Shown: in pieces, positions 1 to 5,995 of the stretch | Layout: each line of letters begins with the position of its first letter | How positions within the stretch are numbered: position 1 is the stretch's first letter | Position numbers and translations under genes: made by a program | Notes under the pieces: model-generated | The model's input: only the letters and a program-made list of their open reading frames with translations | Told to the model about the DNA's origin: nothing | Databases searched by the model: none | Assembly: GCA_029261435.1 (NCBI GenBank) | Contig: JAJDBI010000034.1 | Location: 1-7,939 of the forward strand | Source of the DNA: Nitrospinaceae bacterium | GTDB taxonomy: Bacteria > Nitrospinota > Nitrospinia > Nitrospinales > VA-1 | Length of the DNA: 7,939 nucleotides | Direction: 5' to 3'

Positions 1-171
1 CCTAAAGCCAAAACTCTTAAAGGACAATTGAAAGATTCCTCCGAAACTGAAAAGCCTGCCCTCGAAGCCCGCTTTAAAACTCTACATTCCTTGTCGGTCA
101 AGTTGAACGCGGCGGTTCTTTTTGCCGGACTGTGGTTGCTCTGGCTCAGTGCCGCGAAAATCCCTATTTAA
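1..171 (+). CDS. C-terminal end of a DUF4149/TMEM205-like membrane protein (5' truncated)
   Basis: The reading frame is open from the left edge to a TAA at 169-171 and gives the last 56 residues of a protein whose start lies outside the window. What is visible is a charged, Lys/Glu-rich stretch, then the pattern FKTLHSLSVKLN, then one hydrophobic segment (roughly AAVLFAGLWLLWLSA) and a short tail. A soluble loop, an LH-S---LN motif and a final transmembrane helix at the C-terminus match my recollection of DUF4149 (TMEM205-like) integral membrane proteins, whose function is unknown. The stop is only two bases before the ATG of the downstream carbamoyltransferase, so the two are probably co-transcribed and perhaps translationally coupled. 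The coding call is fairly secure because of the codon-like composition, the sensible membrane helix and the tight junction. The family name is tentative because only the tail is visible. Confidence 0.6.
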   Translation, partial: PKAKTLKGQLKDSSETEKPALEARFKTLHSLSVKLNAAVLFAGLWLLWLSAAKIPI

Positions 172-173
172 TT

Positions 174-1988
174 ATGAACATACTCGGAATTTCTGCTTTC
201 TACCACGACTCGGCGGCTTGCCTGGTGCAAGATGGGAAAATCATAGCTGCGGCACAGGAAGAACGATTCACCCGTAAGAAGCAGGACGCCTCGTTTCCCA
301 TAAACGCGGTGGAGTTCTGCCTGAAGCAGGGAGGCATAAAAACTTCTGATCTGGATTATGTTGGTTTTTATGACAAGCCATTCATCAAGTTTGAACGCAT
401 TCTGGAAACTTATCTGGGTATAGCTCCAAACGGTCTGCGGCAGTATTTGTCAGCGATACCGATCTGGCTGAAGGATAAAATATGGACACGGGCCAATATC
501 CGCAGGGATCTTGACTATCGAGGACCCGTCCTGTTCGCCGAACATCATGAGTCGCATGCCTCCAGTGCTTTTTTTCCTTCCCCTTTTCAGGAGGCTGCCA
601 TTCTCACCATGGATGGAGTGGGAGAATGGGCGACCAGTAGCATTGCCTCAGGTAAGGATAACAAGATTGCATTGTTACAGGAACTTCACTTTCCACATTC
701 TCTCGGTTTGCTTTATTCGGCTTTCACCTATTATCTCGGATTCAAGGTCAACAGCGGTGAGTACAAGGTCATGGGACTGGCTCCTTATGGAGAACCGAAA
801 TACACAGACATCATCCTCGACCGCCTGATCGATCTTAAAGAAGATGGCTCGTTCAGAATGAATATGGAGTACTTCGATTACCTTGGTGGCATGACCATGA
901 CGAATGAGAAGTTCGCCAAGGTGTTAGGCCACCCTGCTCGTAAAGCCGAAACCCAGCTCACTCAAAAGGAAATGGATATCGCAGCTTCACTGCAAGCGGT
1001 GACGGAAGAAATCATGCTTAAAATGGCACGTCACATACACGGACTCACCGGCATGAAAAATCTGTGTCTTGCAGGAGGTGTGGCTTTAAACTGTGTCGGC
1101 AACGGTAAGATTCTTAGAGAAAAAATCTTTGACAATGTATGGGTTCAACCGGCGGCAGGAGATGCGGGCGGTGCATTGGGTGTAGCGCTCAGTATCTGGC
1201 ATCAGATGTTAGGGAATGAGAGAACGACCAATGGTAAAGACTCGATGCGGGGGTCTTATCTCGGCCCGAAGTTTGAAGAAGAGGACATTCGTGAATTTTT
1301 AGACAGGCAGGACATCCCTTATAAACATTATGATGATTCAGAACTGGCTCCGGCGGTAGCGAAAGAATTGCAGTCCGGTAAAGTGGTTGGCTTGTTTCAA
1401 GGAGCGATGGAGTTTGGTCCGCGTGCGTTGGGGGGGCGAAGTATCATTGGTGATGCGCGAAACCCTAAAATGCAATCGACGATGAACTTGAAGATTAAAT
1501 ACCGCGAATCATTTCGCCCTTTTGCCCCGGCAGTTCTGGCCGAAAAGGTTCAGGAATGGTTTGATATTGACTCCGAGAGTCCCTACATGCTTTTGGTGGC
1601 AGGAGTGCGTGAAGACAAACGTCTTCCTATGACCGAGGAGCAAAAAGAATTGTTTGGCATCGATTTGTTGAACATTCCCCGATCGCAGATTCCAGCCATC
1701 ACGCATGTGGATTATTCTGCGCGTATCCAAACTGTTCACGCTGAAACCAACCCCCGGTTTTATGCTGTGATCCAGGAATTTGAAAAGGCAACACAATGCC
1801 CGGTTTTGATCAATACTTCCTTCAATGTTCGTGGCGAGCCAATTGTATGCACACCGGAACAGGCATTCCGCTGTTTCATGCGCACGGAAATGGACACCCT
1901 CGTGCTGGAAAATTTTGTTCTTGATAAAAAAGACCAGCAACCCCTCGAAGAAGACAGCAACTGGCAGGAAGAATTCGAGCTTGACTGA
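174..1988 (+). CDS. NodU/TobZ/CmcH-family carbamoyltransferase
   Basis: This is a complete 604-residue protein of the usual family length. The family transfers a carbamoyl group from carbamoyl phosphate, through a carbamoyl-adenylate made with ATP, to a hydroxyl of a sugar or other small molecule; it acts in the cytoplasm. The N-terminal Kae1/ASKHA-like domain opens with ILGISAFYHDSAA (His11). It contains the metal-site motif HHESH (His124 and His128), an Asp in the LTMDGVGEW strand (Asp147), LAGGVALNCVGNGK (about 299-312) and QPAAGDAGGALG (Asp330). The C-terminal carbamoyltransferase domain carries MEFGPRALGGRSI (412-424), ESFRPFAPAVL (445-455) and LINTSFNVRGEPIV (545-558). An in-frame GTG at 132 would add 14 residues that overlap the upstream gene. 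I chose the ATG at 174 because the family begins with the MxILGIS strand. No Shine-Dalgarno is visible, which fits coupling to the preceding stop. The acceptor substrate cannot be inferred, since no biosynthetic partner gene is present. Confidence 0.95.
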   Translation: MNILGISAFYHDSAACLVQDGKIIAAAQEERFTRKKQDASFPINAVEFCLKQGGIKTSDLDYVGFYDKPFIKFERILETYLGIAPNGLRQYLSAIPIWLKDKIWTRANIRRDLDYRGPVLFAEHHESHASSAFFPSPFQEAAILTMDGVGEWATSSIASGKDNKIALLQELHFPHSLGLLYSAFTYYLGFKVNSGEYKVMGLAPYGEPKYTDIILDRLIDLKEDGSFRMNMEYFDYLGGMTMTNEKFAKVLGHPARKAETQLTQKEMDIAASLQAVTEEIMLKMARHIHGLTGMKNLCLAGGVALNCVGNGKILREKIFDNVWVQPAAGDAGGALGVALSIWHQMLGNERTTNGKDSMRGSYLGPKFEEEDIREFLDRQDIPYKHYDDSELAPAVAKELQSGKVVGLFQGAMEFGPRALGGRSIIGDARNPKMQSTMNLKIKYRESFRPFAPAVLAEKVQEWFDIDSESPYMLLVAGVREDKRLPMTEEQKELFGIDLLNIPRSQIPAITHVDYSARIQTVHAETNPRFYAVIQEFEKATQCPVLINTSFNVRGEPIVCTPEQAFRCFMRTEMDTLVLENFVLDKKDQQPLEEDSNWQEEFELD

Positions 1989-2012
1989 TCATTCATTGTC
2001 ACCGTTCAGGGT

Positions 2013-2020
2013 GGAGGGAG
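2013..2020 (+). promoter_or_regulatory. Strong Shine-Dalgarno sequence that decides the phnE start
   Basis: GGAGGGAG lies in the 36-base gap between the carbamoyltransferase stop and the permease reading frame. It is the best ribosome-binding site seen in the window. The GGAGG core ends seven bases before an in-frame ATC at 2025. No ATG, GTG or TTG in the permease frame lies within normal reach; the first is a GTG at 2085, about 67 bases downstream. The site therefore supports initiation at a rare codon (ATC at 2025, or possibly the ATC at 2028). Confidence 0.65.
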
Positions 2021-2024
2021 ACAT

Positions 2025-3152
2025 ATCATCAAACCCTATATTGTAAAGACCCGTTTTTTTGTCATCATTCTGGCTGTACTGTCTGTGTACAGCTATGGCT
2101 GGAAGGTGACGGAAATCGAGTTGGGGGAATTGTTTCGCGACTTTCACCTTGTCCAGCCTCTCGTTAAAGAGTTGGCTTCACCCAATCTGTTTACCCGTGA
2201 GAAAAAAACTCAAATAGTTGAGGCCGCATTTTTCCTTTCCCAGAGAGCCACTACTCCCAAAGATGAAGAGAGCATAAGCCCGATGCTGGCACTGTCCCGT
2301 CAGTCAGGCGAAATTGCAGATACATTGACCGTTCGAGGTCTTAATCTGAAACCTGAGGGGTCCGGAGTATTATATTGGGTCAATGCTATTGAGCAGGAGT
2401 TTCCATTAGGAACTTTTGCCACCGATTCGTCCGGAAAATTTCAGAAAGATATTGCAGTGCCGCCCAGCGCGCGTGGTCTGCGTCAGACTGTGAAGGCAGT
2501 GTTAAGTTGGGAAGAGGGAGACTGGCAAGTCAGCGACACGCTTAGCCTGACCTTTGAGAAAATGGTGGAAACCGTTTTTCTGGCGTTGATGGCAACCACC
2601 TTTGGTGTGCTGGTAGCGGTGCCTTTGAGTTTTCTGGGTGCTCGCAATCTCATGGCGAGAAATAAGTTAGGTACCTTTGTTTATTATTCAGTGCGCACCG
2701 CACTGAATATTTTGCGATCCATTGAACCGTTGATCATGGCGATCCTGTTTGTGGTCTGGGTGGGTATCGGTCCTTTTGCCGGAGTGCTGGCATTAGGGCT
2801 ACACTCCATCGCCGCTTTGGGGAAACTGTTTTCGGAACAGATTGAGTGCATTGACCCAGGGCCGGTGGAAGCCATCACGGCTGTTGGAGCCAGACCACTA
2901 CAAGTGGTTTTTTTTGGTGTGTTACCGCAGGTGATCCTGCCATTTCTGGCGCTCAGTTTTTACCGTTGGGATATCAACGTGCGTATGTCCACTATCATTG
3001 GGTTTGTCGGGGGAGGGGGAATCGGTTTTCTGCTCCAGCAATGGATCAACCTTCTCAAATACAATGAGGCGGGAACCGCTCTACTTGCCATTGCCATCGT
3101 AGTCATCACACTCGACACCCTGAGCGCAAAAATTCGCGCCCGCGTTCAATGA
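2025..3152 (+). CDS. phnE: PhnE-type phosphonate/phosphite ABC transporter permease with extra extracytoplasmic domain, probable ATC start
   Basis: This is an inner-membrane permease of the PhnCDE importer family, which takes up phosphonates or related reduced phosphorus compounds. From ATC 2025 it has 375 residues, against about 260 for E. coli PhnE. The order is TM1 (about 11-26), a soluble region (27-100), a probable Ig-like beta-sandwich (about 100-175), then the binding-protein-dependent permease core (about 180-370). The core has the PhnE signatures ETVFLALMATTFG, VPLSFLGARNLM, the EAA loop EAITAVGARPLQVVFFGVLP and FVGGGGIGFLLQQ. The conventional start, GTG at 2085, would cut through TM1, whereas the frame remains open back to the TGA at 1986-1988. 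The segment encoded by 2025-2084 (KPYIVKTRFFVIILAVLS) is a plausible basic-then-hydrophobic N-terminus behind a strong Shine-Dalgarno. The gene follows the carbamoyltransferase by 36 bases, so it is likely in the same transcript. No phnC ATPase or phnD binding protein is in the window, so the substrate is unproven. Confidence 0.88.
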   Translation: MIKPYIVKTRFFVIILAVLSVYSYGWKVTEIELGELFRDFHLVQPLVKELASPNLFTREKKTQIVEAAFFLSQRATTPKDEESISPMLALSRQSGEIADTLTVRGLNLKPEGSGVLYWVNAIEQEFPLGTFATDSSGKFQKDIAVPPSARGLRQTVKAVLSWEEGDWQVSDTLSLTFEKMVETVFLALMATTFGVLVAVPLSFLGARNLMARNKLGTFVYYSVRTALNILRSIEPLIMAILFVVWVGIGPFAGVLALGLHSIAALGKLFSEQIECIDPGPVEAITAVGARPLQVVFFGVLPQVILPFLALSFYRWDINVRMSTIIGFVGGGGIGFLLQQWINLLKYNEAGTALLAIAIVVITLDTLSAKIRARVQ

Positions 3153-3157
3153 ATGAT

Positions 3158-3862
3158 CTAGTTCCTTTTTTTGTGAGGAGCGAGGTAGTTAAATATTTTT
3201 ATGAATTGTTTTCCGGATTCAGGAATTTCTCCGGCTTGATTGGAAAGCAGGATGTTCTCCGCTGTCAGGGCTTTACCATAATAAGCCTGGTTGGCATCGA
3301 CATCGGAAGTGATGACGGTGCCTTTCACTGAGACTCCACCAAAAATTCCTTTGCTTCTGGAGTAGGAATAAATTTCTCCCTGCATGAAAACATCAGCGGA
3401 TGCTTCTGCATGACGACCAACGGGTCCTGCTGCCAGGGCGATGTCTCCACCCAGAGTGAACTGTTCGCTGAGCAGTCCTTCGAGTCCTCTTTGTGTCATA
3501 ACCAGTAAGATGAGGTCTACCGCTTCGGCGCCAAACTGAAACCCGAAGCTTCCGCCAGCAGTATACAGAAAAGCCGGTGCTCCCCATTCACCGCTGTCTT
3601 TTGCGCGTACCGTAGCAAACCCTTTACCGTATCTTGCGCCGACAAAAAATCCCGCTTTCACCATGGTGGGGAAGACAATGATAGCCTTGGCCCTGGAGAT
3701 CAGACCGGCGGGAATATTGTGGTCTGGAGAATTCTGCATTTCTTCCAGGACCAGCTGTCCGGTTCGCAGTAACTTTCGTTGGTCGGCTCCATCTGGATTT
3801 TGAGCCCAAATAGTGGATGCAAATAACAGAGTAAAAATGATACTGAGGGAGAGGCTTTTCAT
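3158..3862 (-). CDS. Exported SYLF-domain (Ysc84/DUF500-type) lipid-binding protein
   Basis: This is a 234-residue protein with a signal peptide: MKSL, a hydrophobic core of about 12 residues, and probable cleavage after STIWA (residue 20). It should therefore act in the periplasm or at an envelope surface. The rest is one SYLF domain, about residues 45-215. It is recognisable from SRAKAIIVFPTMVKAGF, GARYGKGFATVR, WGAPAFLYTAGGSFGFQFG, the glycine/alanine-rich GGDIALAAGPVGRHAEA, and SYSRSKGIFGGVSVKGTVI. SYLF domains bind phosphoinositides and actin in eukaryotes; the bacterial role is not established. An in-frame ATG at 3911-3913 would put 17 residues before the signal peptide. I chose the ATG at 3860-3862 because GGAG lies five bases upstream on the coding strand and the signal peptide then sits at the N-terminus. 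The gene converges on phnE with a five-base gap and diverges from the helicase. Confidence 0.9.
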   Translation of the reverse strand: MKSLSLSIIFTLLFASTIWAQNPDGADQRKLLRTGQLVLEEMQNSPDHNIPAGLISRAKAIIVFPTMVKAGFFVGARYGKGFATVRAKDSGEWGAPAFLYTAGGSFGFQFGAEAVDLILLVMTQRGLEGLLSEQFTLGGDIALAAGPVGRHAEASADVFMQGEIYSYSRSKGIFGGVSVKGTVITSDVDANQAYYGKALTAENILLSNQAGEIPESGKQFIKIFNYLAPHKKRN

Positions 3863-4023
3863 ATTGGCTCCAATTAAATTCACTATATCTACTATAAAGG
3901 AAGTCAACCGCACAATTCAAGCTTGTTGAAAAGGGAGATATGGGGAACCACAATGCGCATATTTCTACAGGTATTTGAATTTAATTTTGCGCTTTTGAAA
4001 TTGTGCCCGTACCATGCACGGTC
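3863..4023. other. Divergent intergenic region between the SYLF gene and the helicase
   Basis: These 161 bases are AT-rich and drive two genes in opposite directions. Besides the candidate - strand promoter they contain two perfect 8-bp palindromes, CAAGCTTG (3918-3925) and ATGCGCAT (3953-3960). The first sits inside the slightly larger inverted repeat TTCAA-gcttg-TTGAA (3916-3930) and overlaps the proposed -35 element, a position where a repressor could act. No LexA-type CTGT-N8-ACAG box is seen, although dinG is SOS-controlled in E. coli. For the + strand helicase there is only a weak candidate promoter: TTGAAA at 3926-3931 with CACAAT at 3949-3954, spaced 17 bases. Confidence 0.35.
3891..3920 (-). 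promoter_or_regulatory. Candidate sigma-70-type promoter for the SYLF gene
   Basis: Read on the - strand, TTGAAT (3915-3920) is followed after 18 bases by TATAGT (3891-3896), which matches the -35 and -10 consensus at 4/6 and 5/6 positions. A second TATAGT lies at 3882-3887. A better -35, TTGACT, lies at 3902-3907, but its spacing to that second box is only 14 bases, which is too short. Starting from the first pair, the leader would be about 20 bases and would contain the GGAG ribosome-binding site. This is inferred from sequence match only. Confidence 0.4.
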
Positions 4024-5982
4024 ATGACCTCAAAGCGTGTGGAAAACTATCTGGGTGAAGAAGGAATCCTGTCAACACGGTTGGAGGGGTTCGAGTTTCG
4101 TCACCAGCAAGTGGATATGGCAGGGGCAGTGGAGGAGGCATTTAAAAATGGCAAGCACCTGATTGTGGAAGCGGGAACCGGAACAGGCAAAAGCCTGGCC
4201 TATCTCATTCCAGCTATTTTATGGGCCGTGGAAAACAACAAGAAAGTGGTCATCTCCACTTATACCAAGACGCTTCAGCATCAGATTCTCAATCATGACA
4301 TTCCTTTTCTGCGGGACAAGCTGGGAATAGCCTTTCGCTATGCCTTGTGCATGGGTAATGAAAACTATCTGTCGCTCAGGAGATTGAAGCGGTCTGCTCA
4401 GGCGGGGTTGTTTACCAAGTCCGATGAGGAAAACCAGTGGGATGGTATTTTCAACTGGGCTGAAGAAACAGAGACCGGATTCCGTAGTGACCTGCCTTTT
4501 GAGGTGCTTCCTCAGGTTTGGGAAGAGGTCGGGCGGCAGAAAGATTTGTGTCTGGGAAAAAACTGCGAAACGCATTCGTCCTGTTTTTATTTTAAAGCAC
4601 GTAAGAAATGGTTCGGTGCCCACCTTTTAATCGTTAATCATCATTTGTTTTTTGCCAACGTTGCTAACGCTGGAGCGGTGCTTCCTGCTTTCGATGCTGT
4701 TGTTTTTGATGAGGCTCAGAACCTGGAAGAAGCGGCGACCCAGTTTCTGGGATTGGAAATTTCCAACTCCAGCTTGATCTATTTCCTCGACCGATTGCAT
4801 AACCCGCGCACAAAAAGAGGGTTGTTGACTCGCATCGATCATGATTCTGTGCCTCACCTTCGCAAGTTGGTGATGGCGGCACGTCAGGCGGTGGATGTTT
4901 TTTTCACTCAACTGCTGGAAGAGTATGGAAAGAACGATCGGGTCCTGCGGTTTTATAAGCCGCCGGTGTTAGATAATGGCGTGTATGTTCCGCTCGAAGC
5001 TCTGCGAGAGGCATTGAAATCTTTAGAAGGAGGATTGCACTCGGAAGAAGACCGTGTCGATGTTGCGTCTGCCGCCGAGCGTTGTTTTGAGTTTAATAAT
5101 GCATTGTCTGCCATCCTCAACCAGCATATGCGCGGATATGTTTACTGGTTGGAAATCACTCCAAAAAAACGCTTTCACCGTGTTGTCTTGCGCGGAGTTC
5201 CCATTCATGTAGCGGAAGAGTTGCATGCACAGGTATTCGATAAGATTGACCGGATTGTTATGACCTCGGCCACACTGACTACTTCCAAGGGGTTCGGATT
5301 TATTAAGGAACGTATAGGTTATCAACCGGATAAAGAGTTGTCTTTGGAGGCACCTTTTGATTATCCCAGCCAGGCTCTGCTCTATGTTCCTGATGATCTT
5401 CCTGAGCCGGGAGATGAGGCAGGGGTTTATTTGGAGGGTATCTCTAACAGGTGCCGCGAACTGATCGAGGCTTCGGGAGGTAAAGCCTTTATTCTGTTTA
5501 CCAGTTATGCACTTCTCAATCAGGTTTATGAGAGGCTGGATGAGTTGCAGTTCAAGTTTCCACTTATCCGGCAGGGTGAGATGCCCACTGTCCAGATGAT
5601 AAAAAAGTTTAAAGAGAAGCCCTCAGTGATTTTTGGTACCAACTCTTTCTGGCAGGGGGTGGATATACCCGGTGATGCGTTGCAGAGTGTCATCATTACT
5701 AAACTGCCCTTTGACGTTCCCAAAGAACCGCTGACAGAGGCCCGTATTGAAGAGCTGCGTCGACAACATATCGATCCGTTCAGGCACTACCAGATTCCTC
5801 GGGCGATTATTCAGTTGAAGCAGGGGTTCGGTCGGTTGATTCGCAAGAAGACGGATACCGGCGTGGTGTCTATTCTTGATTCCCGCATGAGGCGGCGCGG
5901 TTATGGAAAACAGTTCATTGCTTCATTACCTCCCTGTCCAGTAACGACCCACTTGGATGAAGTGCGGGATTTCTTCTCTTAG
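4024..5982 (+). CDS. dinG: DinG/XPD-family (superfamily 2) ATP-dependent DNA helicase
   Basis: This is a 652-residue helicase of the DinG/YoaA/XPD group, 5'-3' DNA helicases used in repair and for resolving R-loops or other structures. Walker A is EAGTGTGKS (49-57) and motif II is FDEAQ (Asp229-Glu230; DEAQ rather than the common DEAH). Motif III-like MTSATL is at 413-418, and motifs V and VI are GTNSFWQGVDIPG (538-550) and QGFGRLIR (600-607). Between motifs I and II lies the iron-sulphur insertion with Cys176, Cys181 and Cys187. The expected first cluster cysteine, in an NYLC context, is Ser117 here, while a cysteine sits eight residues earlier at Cys109. A GTG at 4003 would add seven residues. 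I prefer the ATG at 4024 because homologues usually begin just before the VEnYLG segment, but neither start has a clear ribosome-binding site. There is no N-terminal exonuclease domain. The exact subfamily is uncertain, so the symbol is provisional. Confidence 0.9.
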   Translation: MTSKRVENYLGEEGILSTRLEGFEFRHQQVDMAGAVEEAFKNGKHLIVEAGTGTGKSLAYLIPAILWAVENNKKVVISTYTKTLQHQILNHDIPFLRDKLGIAFRYALCMGNENYLSLRRLKRSAQAGLFTKSDEENQWDGIFNWAEETETGFRSDLPFEVLPQVWEEVGRQKDLCLGKNCETHSSCFYFKARKKWFGAHLLIVNHHLFFANVANAGAVLPAFDAVVFDEAQNLEEAATQFLGLEISNSSLIYFLDRLHNPRTKRGLLTRIDHDSVPHLRKLVMAARQAVDVFFTQLLEEYGKNDRVLRFYKPPVLDNGVYVPLEALREALKSLEGGLHSEEDRVDVASAAERCFEFNNALSAILNQHMRGYVYWLEITPKKRFHRVVLRGVPIHVAEELHAQVFDKIDRIVMTSATLTTSKGFGFIKERIGYQPDKELSLEAPFDYPSQALLYVPDDLPEPGDEAGVYLEGISNRCRELIEASGGKAFILFTSYALLNQVYERLDELQFKFPLIRQGEMPTVQMIKKFKEKPSVIFGTNSFWQGVDIPGDALQSVIITKLPFDVPKEPLTEARIEELRRQHIDPFRHYQIPRAIIQLKQGFGRLIRKKTDTGVVSILDSRMRRRGYGKQFIASLPPCPVTTHLDEVRDFFS

Positions 5983-5995
5983 AAGTAATGATGAT

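Noticed and set aside
1509..1940. A 143-codon open frame on the - strand inside the carbamoyltransferase.
   Set aside because: It lies wholly within a strongly conserved gene, has no ribosome-binding site or recognisable domain, and is best explained as an antisense shadow.
1986..2085. Carbamoyltransferase and permease lie in the same reading frame, separated by one TGA, suggesting readthrough or a recoded fusion.
   Set aside because: The carbamoyltransferase ends at its usual family length, and a strong Shine-Dalgarno follows the TGA. The frame match has a one-in-three chance of being coincidental, and no selenocysteine-type hairpin was noted.
3122..3141. GAGCGC-AAAAATTC-GCGCCC stem as an intrinsic terminator of the SYLF gene.
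   Set aside because: The stem is short, includes a G-U pair on the - strand, is followed by AGGGTG instead of a T tract, and lies inside phnE.
3916..4023. LexA (SOS) box upstream of the DinG-type helicase.
   Set aside because: No CTGT-N8-ACAG or close variant was found; SOS control is known for E. coli dinG but is not supported here.
4219..4623. A 134-codon open frame on the - strand inside the helicase.
   Set aside because: It overlaps the conserved helicase coding sequence and its product shows no family features; a shadow frame.
5973..5985. CTTCT-ctt-AGAAG hairpin at the helicase stop codon as a terminator.
   Set aside because: It has only five mostly A-T pairs, a three-base loop and no T tract on either strand.
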